A DNA stretch of 64,000 nucleotides, taken from Mycobacteroides immunogenum (GTDB taxonomy: Bacteria; Actinomycetota; Actinomycetes; Mycobacteriales; Mycobacteriaceae). Under the pieces are notes generated by a model. That model was given only the letters and a program-made list of their open reading frames with translations, had not been told where the DNA came from and searched no databases. The translations under genes and the position numbers were made by a program. Where the stretch lies: the NCBI RefSeq assembly GCF_001605725.1, contig NZ_CP011530.1, positions 5,146,001 through 5,210,000 on the forward strand. The letters run 5' to 3'. Positions 57,268-64,000 of this stretch are shown piece after piece (position 1 is the stretch's first letter; each line of letters begins with the position of its first letter).

Positions 57268-58419
57268 ATGATCGGTGGCCTCAAGGCCATGGTGTCCCGC
57301 GATCCGGCAGAGCCGCACCGCGCGTCCACCCCACTCGAACTGCTCTTCGACCTCGTCTTCGTGGTGGCGGTATCCCGTGCGTCCGGGAGCCTGCACCACT
57401 TCTGGGCGGAGGGTCACTTCGCCCAGGGGCTCGTCGGATACGCGATGGGATTCTTCGCCATCTGGTGGGCGTGGATGAACTTCACCTGGTTCGCCAGCGC
57501 CTTCGACACCGACGACTGGCTGTACCGACTGACGACCTTGGTCCAGATGGCCGGCGCACTGACCATCGCCGCCGGCGTCGAGCGGGCGATGACACAAGCC
57601 GACTTCGGGATCGTCATCGCGGGTTACGTGCTGATGCGCATCGCCGCGGGAAGCCAGTGGGTCCGTGCCGCGGTCAGCGACCCGGCCATGCGCGCCACCT
57701 GCCTGCGCTATGTCACGGGAATCGTGATCGTGCAGGCGGCGTGGGTGTGGTGGGGCATCTTCGCACCTGAGAATCTGCGCTTCGGACTGTTCATCGTGAT
57801 CATGCTCGCCGACATATCGGTGCCCTTGTTCGCCGAGCGTGTCGCCCCGACCACCTGGCACCCCGTGCACATCGCCGAGCGCTACGGGCTGTTCACGCTG
57901 ATCGTGCTCGGCGAATCCATTCTGGCATCGGCGAATTCGATCATCGGCGGCGTCGAGGAGGCCGACCACTCCGGCACCATGATCGGCATCGCGGTAGCCG
58001 CCCTGATCATCGTGGCCTCGGTCTGGTGGATCTACTTCGACGAAGAACAAGAGTGCAAAGATGTCTCGCTACGCGCGACCGTGCTGTGGGGCTACAGCCA
58101 CTACTTCATCTTCGCGTCCGTCGCCGCGCTGTCGGCCGGCTTCGAGATCACCGTCGACGAGGGCCTGGGCAAGAGCCATCTGAGTCCCGGAATCGCCGCG
58201 CTCACCATCACCGTGCCGTTCGCCATCTACCTCGCGCTGGCCTGGCTGGTGCTGCTGATGCAACGCCGGGATGTCATCTTGAACATCGGGCTACCCGCGA
58301 TTTCCCTTGCCGCATTGGCAATTTCTTCCCTGCCGCACGCACTGTATTGGCTCGCGGGGCTGGCGGCACTGGCCGCCGGATTGGTGACGTGGCGCCGCGT
58401 CGAGGACACCGAGTCCTAG
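57268..58419 (+). CDS. Low temperature requirement protein A (LtrA) family
   Basis: A 383-residue membrane protein with about ten helices. The start of the family domain, RASTPLELLFDLVFVVAVSR, and the later AERYGLFTLIVLGESIL are characteristic. LtrA was named for cold growth in Listeria; the molecular role is unknown. ATG 57268 is preferred to earlier in-frame codons because the domain begins about 20 residues later. Confidence 0.88.
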   Translation: MIGGLKAMVSRDPAEPHRASTPLELLFDLVFVVAVSRASGSLHHFWAEGHFAQGLVGYAMGFFAIWWAWMNFTWFASAFDTDDWLYRLTTLVQMAGALTIAAGVERAMTQADFGIVIAGYVLMRIAAGSQWVRAAVSDPAMRATCLRYVTGIVIVQAAWVWWGIFAPENLRFGLFIVIMLADISVPLFAERVAPTTWHPVHIAERYGLFTLIVLGESILASANSIIGGVEEADHSGTMIGIAVAALIIVASVWWIYFDEEQECKDVSLRATVLWGYSHYFIFASVAALSAGFEITVDEGLGKSHLSPGIAALTITVPFAIYLALAWLVLLMQRRDVILNIGLPAISLAALAISSLPHALYWLAGLAALAAGLVTWRRVEDTES

Positions 58420-58814
58420 CGCCCGGAGATCGGGCACACCCGTTCCAGCGCGGCCATGGTGTTGACGGCGCGGGACATCTCGTCACCGGGTGGCTCCAGC
58501 ACACCGTCCACGGAGGTCGCGGCGGCCATCACGTTGGCATAGCGCTCCGCGGCGGCCCCGGCCTCCAGCGCGCGGTCACGCACCGTCGGGTCCGAGGTGT
58601 CGCCCGCCGCGGTCCGAAGCAGCACGGCTATCGCCCGATTGCGTGCGACAGCGGTCTGCCGCACGGCTACCCCATTTTCCTGTGACAGCTGCCGAATCTG
58701 CACGCGCGCCCGATCCACCGAGGCACAGTCATGCGGCTCGGCGGTGGCCACCGGGGCCAGCAGCGCCGCCCCCGCGACAAAACCGCCCAGCAGCCCACGC
58801 ATAAGCCCCTTCAT
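58416..58814 (-). CDS. Small secreted protein, 132 aa
   Basis: Signal peptide (GLLGGFVAGAALLAPVATA, cleavage before EPHDC) then a mature helical protein of about 100 residues with two cysteines (EPHDC near the start, ERVCPISGR at the end) that may form a disulfide. No family recognised. Its stop shares CTAG with LtrA. Start ATG 58814; ATG 58802 is also possible. Confidence 0.72.
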   Translation of the reverse strand: MKGLMRGLLGGFVAGAALLAPVATAEPHDCASVDRARVQIRQLSQENGVAVRQTAVARNRAIAVLLRTAAGDTSDPTVRDRALEAGAAAERYANVMAAATSVDGVLEPPGDEMSRAVNTMAALERVCPISGR

Positions 58815-58819
58815 ACGCC

Positions 58820-58873
58820 GAGTGGGAACCTCACGCGGATTTCCGGCCGGATTTCCGCGTGAGATTCCCACTC
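58820..58873. terminator. Long hairpin downstream of pntB (family A)
   Basis: Arms 58820-58828 plus 58830-58839 pair with 58865-58873 and 58854-58863, broken by one mismatch; loop of 14 bases that itself contains CCGGCCGG. It lies between the pntB stop (58892) and the next - strand gene. Flanks ACGCCGAGTG and CACTCGAT match the hairpin at 1551-1601. Confidence 0.6.
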
Positions 58874-58891
58874 GATGGCGATGAGGTTGGG

Positions 58892-60337
58892 CTACAGCGC
58901 CTTGAGTTCCTCGATGACCGCGGACACCGACTTCTTGGCATCCCCGAAGAGCATCGAGGTCTGCGGCTGGAAGAACAGCGGATTCTCGATACCGGCGTAG
59001 CCCGAGCTCATCGAACGCTTCAGCACGATCACCGAGCGGGACTCATCCACGTTCAAGATCGGCATGCCGTGAATCGGGCTGGACGGATCGTTGCGCGCCG
59101 CCGGGTTGGTGACGTCGTTGGCGCCGATCACGATGGTGACATCGGTGCGGTTGAACTCGCCGTTGATGTCGTCCATTTCCTTCATGGCGTCGTACTCGAC
59201 ATCAGCCTCGGCCAGCAGCACGTTCATGTGTCCGGGCATCCGGCCCGCGACCGGATGAATGGCGTACTTGACCTCAACACCCTTGCTCTCCAGCAGATCC
59301 GCCATCTCCTTGACGGTGTGCTGGGCCTGCGCGACGGCCAGGCCGTAGCCGGGCACCACGATCACCTGGTTGGCGTAGGCCATCTGGATCGCGGCATCGG
59401 AAGCCGAGGTGGCCTTGACGGTGCCCTGCTCGGCCGAACCGCCCGCAGCGGCGGTGTCACCGCCGCCGAACGAACCGAACACGATGGCCGGAATCGAGCG
59501 GTTCATCGCCACGGCCATCAGGTTGGTCAGGATCGAACCGGAGGCGCCGACGATCATGCCGGCGACGATCATGGCGGTGTTGTTCAGCGCCAAACCTGCT
59601 GCGGCAGCTGACAAACCGGTCATCGCGTTGAGCAGCGAGATGACCACCGGCATATCGGCGCCACCGATCGGGAACACCACGAACAGACCCATCACGCCGG
59701 CGAACGCCAGCACCGCGACGATCCACCACACCGGCAGGCCCGGGTGCAACCCGATGTACACAGCGGCACCGACGGCGGCCAGCAGCAGCACGATGTTGGA
59801 GGCCTGGAAAATCTTGGCCGACGCGACAAGCCGCTTCTCGACGTTCTTCGGGATGGACTCCTGCAGTTTGGCGAAGGCCACCAGCGAGCCCCAGAAGGAG
59901 ACCGAGCCGATGATCGCGGCGAACAGCGATCCCACCACCAACGCGACGGTCGGCGACTGGTCCGGCTTGAACTCCGAGAAACCCTTGGTCTCAATGAATT
60001 CTGACCAGGCGATAAGTGCCACGGTGCCACCGCCGACGCCGTTGAACAGCGCCACCAACTGCGGCATCGCGGTCATCTTGGTCTTCAGCGCGGGCGGGAT
60101 GCCCAGCACGACACCGATGCCCAGACCCGCACCGATCAGAACCCAGTCCAGCGTGGTGGCGGTCTCGCTGACCTTGATCAGCGTGGCCAGCACCGCGATG
60201 CCCATACCGACGGCGGCAATCCAGTTGCCACGTACCGCGGTCTTGGGTCCGGTCAGTCCGGACAAGCCGTAGATGAAAAGGGCGAATGCGGCGATATAGA
60301 GAACATCGACGATGTAGTTGAGGCTTTCGGTGCTCAC
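58892..60337 (-). CDS. pntB: NAD(P) transhydrogenase subunit beta
   Basis: A 481-residue PntB with about nine membrane helices (first ~290 residues) and the C-terminal NADP-binding domain III (VIVVPGYGLAVAQAQHTV, then GRMPGHMNVLLAEADV and VIGANDVTNPAA). With PntAa and PntAb it couples hydride transfer between NADH and NADP to proton flow. GTG 60337 overlaps the pntAb stop (GTGA). Confidence 0.95.
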   Translation of the reverse strand: MSTESLNYIVDVLYIAAFALFIYGLSGLTGPKTAVRGNWIAAVGMGIAVLATLIKVSETATTLDWVLIGAGLGIGVVLGIPPALKTKMTAMPQLVALFNGVGGGTVALIAWSEFIETKGFSEFKPDQSPTVALVVGSLFAAIIGSVSFWGSLVAFAKLQESIPKNVEKRLVASAKIFQASNIVLLLAAVGAAVYIGLHPGLPVWWIVAVLAFAGVMGLFVVFPIGGADMPVVISLLNAMTGLSAAAAGLALNNTAMIVAGMIVGASGSILTNLMAVAMNRSIPAIVFGSFGGGDTAAAGGSAEQGTVKATSASDAAIQMAYANQVIVVPGYGLAVAQAQHTVKEMADLLESKGVEVKYAIHPVAGRMPGHMNVLLAEADVEYDAMKEMDDINGEFNRTDVTIVIGANDVTNPAARNDPSSPIHGMPILNVDESRSVIVLKRSMSSGYAGIENPLFFQPQTSMLFGDAKKSVSAVIEELKAL

Positions 60338-60651
60338 TTGGCCGCCTCCTTCTGCTCAGGCTTCTTCGACTTGAACATGCCCAGCATGCGGTCGGTGACC
60401 AAGAAGCCACCGATCACGTTGAGGGTTCCGAAGATCAGCGCGACAAACGCGATGATCCGGGTGCCCCAGCTGGCGTCGGCGGGCAGGTTGCCCAGCACGA
60501 TCAGCGCGCCGAGCACCACGATGCCGTGGATGGCGTTGGTGCCCGACATCAGCGGTGTGTGCAAGGTGTTGGGCACCTTGGAGATAACGGCGAATCCGAC
60601 GAACCCGGCGAGCACCAGGATCGCGATGTTGGCCAATAACTGTCCGTACAT
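60334..60651 (-). CDS. pntAb: NAD(P) transhydrogenase subunit alpha part 2
   Basis: A 105-residue membrane subunit with three to four helices (VLAGFVGFAVISKVP, GTNAIHGIVVLGALIVLG). The split of the alpha subunit into PntAa and PntAb is normal in actinobacteria. Two bases separate it from pntAa. Confidence 0.93.
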   Translation of the reverse strand: MYGQLLANIAILVLAGFVGFAVISKVPNTLHTPLMSGTNAIHGIVVLGALIVLGNLPADASWGTRIIAFVALIFGTLNVIGGFLVTDRMLGMFKSKKPEQKEAAK

Positions 60652-60653
60652 GT

Positions 60654-61742
60654 CTAGGAGACCTCCCGGGTGACGCAGGAGCCCGCGACGATCTCGTCAT
60701 CGAAGTCCGGCGCCAGGGCGCCATCCTTGATGAGGAGTTCGAGAACGGACGTGATGTTCTTGGCGTACAACTCGCTGGCGTGCTCGGGCATGGTGGCCGG
60801 CAGGTTCAAGGGCGAGGCGATGGTGACGCCGTGCTTGACGACGGTCTGCCCTGGCTCGGTGAGCTCACAGTTGCCGCCGGTCTCACCGGCGAGGTCGACA
60901 ACCACCGAACCCGGCTTCATGCCCTGCACGGCGGCGGCGGTCACCAGACGCGGCGCCGGACGTCCCGGAACCAGCGCGGTGGTGATGACGACATCGAATC
61001 CCTTGATGGCGTCTTCGAGGGCCTGCTGCTGCTTCTGGCGCTCCTCGTCGGTGAGCTCGCGGGCGTAGCCGCCCTCACCTGCGGCGTCGATACCCAGATC
61101 GAGCCACTGGGCACCCACCGAGCGCACCTGATCGGCGACCTCCGGGCGCACGTCGTAGCCGGTGGTGCGAGCACCCAGGCGCTTGGCCGTGGCCAGCGCC
61201 TGCAGACCCGCGACGCCGACACCCAGAACCAGCACCAGCGCCGGCTTCACGGTCCCGGCGGCGGTGGTGAGCATCGGGAAGAAGCGAGTGGATTCGGAGG
61301 CCGCCACAAGCACGGACTTGTATCCGGCCACGTTGGCCTGCGAGGACAGCGCGTCCATCACCTGCGCGCGCGAGATGCGCGGAATGGCTTCCACCGCAAA
61401 GGCTTGCACACCGGCGCTCTTGAGCGCGCCAATGCTGTTGTCGGCATTGCGCGGCGCCAGGAAGCCGATGAGGGTCTGCCCTTGACGTAGGCGAGCGACC
61501 TCGGCGGCCGTGGGCGGCGCGACCTTCACCACGACGTCCGCGGACCAGGCGTCGCCCACCTTCGCACCCGCTTCGGTGTACAGCTCGTCAGGCAGCAGCG
61601 CACGCTCTCCCGCGCCACTTTCTATGACGATGTTCACACCCTTGCCAATCAGGCCGGCGATCGCCTTCGGGACCAGCGCGACGCGGCGCTCGTCCTCACC
61701 TGACTCTCGGACAACTCCGATAGTGACTGGTTGATCGGTCAT
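60654..61742 (-). CDS. pntAa: NAD(P) transhydrogenase subunit alpha part 1
   Basis: A 362-residue soluble NAD-binding domain I: RESGEDERRVALVPKAI at the N-terminus, the Rossmann motif LVLGVGVAGLQALATAKRLGA (read as GVGVAGLQALATA), and VVDLAGETGGNCELT. First gene of the pnt operon. A CTTGTTAACAAG palindrome lies 57 bases upstream. Confidence 0.95.
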   Translation of the reverse strand: MTDQPVTIGVVRESGEDERRVALVPKAIAGLIGKGVNIVIESGAGERALLPDELYTEAGAKVGDAWSADVVVKVAPPTAAEVARLRQGQTLIGFLAPRNADNSIGALKSAGVQAFAVEAIPRISRAQVMDALSSQANVAGYKSVLVAASESTRFFPMLTTAAGTVKPALVLVLGVGVAGLQALATAKRLGARTTGYDVRPEVADQVRSVGAQWLDLGIDAAGEGGYARELTDEERQKQQQALEDAIKGFDVVITTALVPGRPAPRLVTAAAVQGMKPGSVVVDLAGETGGNCELTEPGQTVVKHGVTIASPLNLPATMPEHASELYAKNITSVLELLIKDGALAPDFDDEIVAGSCVTREVS

Positions 61743-61798
61743 CTACTCGCCCTTCACCCTGTGGTGCAGCATGCCGACGGATACTAAGGAAAGGCATG

Positions 61799-61810
61799 CT
61801 TGTTAACAAG
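61799..61810. promoter_or_regulatory. Palindrome upstream of pntAa
   Basis: CTTGTTAACAAG, a perfect 12-bp palindrome in the 99-base gap between the pntAa start and the upstream gene. Candidate operator. Confidence 0.4.
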
Positions 61811-61841
61811 TCTTCCGTTTTTGTAAATGCTGCAAAGGTCG

Positions 61842-62873
61842 TTAACCAGGGCAATGACCGTGATCTGACACGCGTTCCGACTCTCGCGGCGGCCCCGGCG
61901 GAGTGCCATCACCGAACGGGCGACCACCCAACTCCTCGCGTCCGTGCGGGGTGCTCCAACCACTCAAATCCGGCCCCTTGGGGACCACTCGGGTGGGATT
62001 GATATCGGCGTGCACTACGTAGTAGTGCTCCTTGATCTGCCCGAAATCGACAGTATCGCCGAAGCCCGGCGTCTGGTACAGATCGCGCGCGTACGCCCAC
62101 AGCACCGGCATCTCGCTCAGCTTCTCCCGATTGCACTTGAAATGCCCGTGATAGACCGGATCGAAGCGAGCCAGCGTGGTGAACAATCGCACATCGGCCT
62201 CGGTGATGGTGTCACCCACCAGATAGCGTTGTCCGGCAAGCCTTTCCGACAACCAATCCAGCGCGGTGAACAGCCGGTCGTAGGCGGCGTCGTACGCGTC
62301 CTGATCACCCGCGAAACCGCAGCGATAGACGCCGTTGTTCACCTCGGTGTAGACGCGACGGTTCACCTCGTCGATCTCCGGCCGCAAGTCCACGGGATAC
62401 AGCTGCGGCGCGCCCGGACGGTGATACGCGGCCCATTCCGTGGAGAAATCCAGCGTCATCTGCGCATAGTCGTTGGTGACAACTTCACCCGTGGCTTCTT
62501 CGACTATCGCGGGCACGGTGATGCCACGCGGATAGTCCGGGTACCGCTTGAGGTAGGCGTCGCGCAGGAAGTGAATACCCAGCACGGGATCGACGCCGCC
62601 CGGGTCAAGATCGAAGGTCCAGCTGCGCTTGTCATGAGTTGGCCCGCAAAGACCAAGCGACAGAGCATCTTCCAAACCGAGAAGCCTGCGGACAATGAGC
62701 GTCCGGTTGGCCCAGGGACAGGCACGTGCCGCAACAAGTCGGTATCTGCCGGGCTCGACGGGATAGCCATCGCTCCCGTCAGCGGTGATCCGCGTATTTA
62801 TGTAGTTGGTATCCCGCTTGAACTCACCGGGCTCGACGTACTTGGTGTTCTCCGGGTTCTGGCTCACACACAC
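61842..62873 (-). CDS. Glutathione S-transferase superfamily, Ecm4/YqjG type
   Basis: A 343-residue protein of the Ecm4/Xi-class GST family, whose members reduce glutathionyl-hydroquinones. The catalytic Cys lies in ARACPWANRT (Cys 52) and the C-terminal domain has ITEADVRLFTTLARFDPVYHGHF. Mycobacteria lack glutathione and use mycothiol, so the thiol partner is probably different. GTG 62873 and GTG 62867 are both possible starts. Confidence 0.87.
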   Translation of the reverse strand: MCVSQNPENTKYVEPGEFKRDTNYINTRITADGSDGYPVEPGRYRLVAARACPWANRTLIVRRLLGLEDALSLGLCGPTHDKRSWTFDLDPGGVDPVLGIHFLRDAYLKRYPDYPRGITVPAIVEEATGEVVTNDYAQMTLDFSTEWAAYHRPGAPQLYPVDLRPEIDEVNRRVYTEVNNGVYRCGFAGDQDAYDAAYDRLFTALDWLSERLAGQRYLVGDTITEADVRLFTTLARFDPVYHGHFKCNREKLSEMPVLWAYARDLYQTPGFGDTVDFGQIKEHYYVVHADINPTRVVPKGPDLSGWSTPHGREELGGRPFGDGTPPGPPRESERVSDHGHCPG

Positions 62874-62908
62874 CAGTCTGGCACCGTCGGTGTTTGAGGC
62901 AACTCCCT

Positions 62909-63583
62909 TCAGCGCACCGATCCGTCAGGTTCGCCCTTCTCGTTCAACGGCTGGCCGCTCATAATGCCCTGGACAATTCCTGAAGGAAATGCCGATGTCG
63001 CACTGAGGCCGACGGCGCGCGCGCCAGGTACCACCAGGCACGTGGTGTCAATCGCGACGCCCGGAAGATTCGGCCAACCCTTATCCGAGTGATACCGGGC
63101 GAAAGCGTTGATCTCCATGTTGACCATCCCCTGTCCTTCCGGGTCGGGCTCCACCCGATAGGCCGTCAGCTGTGCCATGGCGGCATTCTCCGGGTCGGTC
63201 GGCGACTTCTCGAGATTCACTTCAACACCAGACAGGGTCTGGGGTGCACTGGCCGACGACATGGGCCGCGCCACGGACCCGCAGTGGGCATAGGTCAGTA
63301 CCCATCCGTTCCGCAGGGCCTTTTCTGTTTCTCGGGTGACAACGTCCAATGGATCACTGTGTGTGAACGACGCCATCCTGACCACCGACTCGCGCGAGAT
63401 GTTGTTCAGCCCGTTGTACGAGCTGTGGTGCGGCTCCGCGGGCGCCAGCCAGGCGTCGGCCGCCAGCCGCTGAGATCGTGCCGCGTCCACATCGTTGGGC
63501 TCGAATATCTCGGGGTGCTTAGGACACGACGCGGCCAGCACGAATACCAGCAATAGCACCGAGGAAAGCCTTAGGCCTTTCAC
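62909..63583 (-). CDS. Secreted putative lipoprotein, 224 aa
   Basis: Signal peptide with a lipobox-like LAASC (Cys 20) and a mature domain of about 200 residues with two further cysteines (YAHCGSV, DTTCLVV). No family recognised. It starts at ATG 63583 overlapping the upstream stop (ATGA), so it is coupled to the truncated gene at the window edge. Possibly an immunity or partner lipoprotein for that product; this is inference only. Confidence 0.72.
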   Translation of the reverse strand: MKGLRLSSVLLLVFVLAASCPKHPEIFEPNDVDAARSQRLAADAWLAPAEPHHSSYNGLNNISRESVVRMASFTHSDPLDVVTRETEKALRNGWVLTYAHCGSVARPMSSASAPQTLSGVEVNLEKSPTDPENAAMAQLTAYRVEPDPEGQGMVNMEINAFARYHSDKGWPNLPGVAIDTTCLVVPGARAVGLSATSAFPSGIVQGIMSGQPLNEKGEPDGSVR

Positions 63584-64000
63584 TTCGGGACCACCTCACC
63601 CCAGGGCCGATAGCGCGTCTCGCCACCGAACGATATTCGGTTGTTGACGAAGTCATCCTTCGGGATCGTCATCTTCTGACCCGAGGAGGGTTCGTAGATT
63701 TCCAGCGAGTCACCCTGCATTCCGGTGACCAAGACAATGTGACCGTTGACTCCGCTGCCGACGAACAACGGAACAGACTGCCCGGACTGAACAGCCGAAC
63801 TGATCGCTTGATAGTCCCCGGAAGGACCCAGCGGATTCGCCACCTCAAATTGATACGCACTCCCCGGGACGCCCGGTCCACCCGGCTTGCCCATCTCGTC
63901 GGCCGCGCCATACGGCGGGGTACCGAATGTCTCGGGCCAGGTAGTACCCCAGCCGGGAACGATCGCGTTGTTCGTCGAATCGTGCATCTTCTTTGCTTCG
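63580..64000 (-). CDS. C39/NlpC-like peptidase domain protein (partial)
   Basis: The frame is open to the right edge, so the N-terminus lies outside the window. The visible ~140 residues resemble the end of a C39-type papain-fold domain: a GQSVPLFVGSGVNGHIVLVTGM strand with the likely catalytic His (GHIVLV) and LEIYEPSSGQKMTIPKDDF after it. The catalytic Cys would be outside the window. The 3' end is coupled to a lipoprotein gene. Confidence 0.62.
   Translation of the reverse strand, partial: EAKKMHDSTNNAIVPGWGTTWPETFGTPPYGAADEMGKPGGPGVPGSAYQFEVANPLGPSGDYQAISSAVQSGQSVPLFVGSGVNGHIVLVTGMQGDSLEIYEPSSGQKMTIPKDDFVNNRISFGGETRYRPWGEVVPK

Overview
The window is GC-rich actinobacterial DNA, and gene content points to a rapidly growing mycobacterium of the Mycobacteroides abscessus-chelonae group. 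Supporting genes are an MmpL11/hemophore heme locus, zmp1, ricR, sigG, an MCE operon with fadD5 and Mce1R, mycobacterial lipases, and an Eis2-type acetyltransferase close to what I recall from M. abscessus. From memory, most of the window is colinear in blocks with M. tuberculosis Rv0155-Rv0204, read in the reverse direction. All family calls come from reading motifs; no database search was possible.

Layout. 1-6.6 kb: the 3' end of a YbhN-like flippase gene, yceI, a DUF3054 gene, a secreted MHB-type hemophore divergent from mmpL11, a coupled HTH gene and a CD225-like membrane protein. 6.6-12.7 kb: eis2 with a WhiB7-type promoter, a CoA-binding protein, two Mce-associated-like membrane proteins, zmp1 and an L,D-transpeptidase. 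12.9-18.3 kb: accD1-accA1-fadE, probably leucine or branched-chain acyl-CoA catabolism, divergent from a TetR gene with tandem operators. 18.3-24.5 kb: a copper unit (DUF305 lipoprotein and ricR with two RicR boxes), a wax ester synthase/DGAT, ilvD, a diguanylate cyclase and a TetR gene. 24.5-28.7 kb: a DUF2236 oxygenase and an aldehyde dehydrogenase, split by a 1390-bp ISL3-type insertion sequence with perfect 22-bp inverted repeats and an 8-bp target duplication. 28.8-37.3 kb: O-methyltransferase, metallohydrolase, DUF2786, a second DUF2236 protein, monoacylglycerol lipase (Rv0183 type), a DUF3556 membrane protein under a KstR-like box, sigG and a secreted M1 peptidase. 37.3-44.3 kb: VOC protein, a LemA operon with three paralogous membrane proteins, an acyl-CoA synthetase, an NDMA-type alcohol dehydrogenase with another KstR-like box, and pirin. 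44.3-55 kb: mceF-E-D-C-B-A, fadD5, an enoyl-CoA hydratase and divergent mce1R. The yrbE permease pair that normally heads an MCE operon is absent. 55-64 kb: TB18.5-like SRPBCC, epoxide-hydrolase-like enzyme, TetR, LtrA, a small secreted protein, pntAa-pntAb-pntB, an Ecm4-type glutathione transferase homologue, and a lipoprotein with a truncated C39/NlpC-like gene at the right edge.

Recurring themes. Lipid, sterol and heme handling sit beside copper and drug-stress responses. Many genes appear leaderless, with a -10 hexamer 6-7 bases before the start codon. Five convergent gene pairs end in the same 4-base overlap (CTAG or TTAG). Several intergenic spaces carry long perfect hairpins that fall into at least two sequence families. 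No tRNA, rRNA or CRISPR array was seen.
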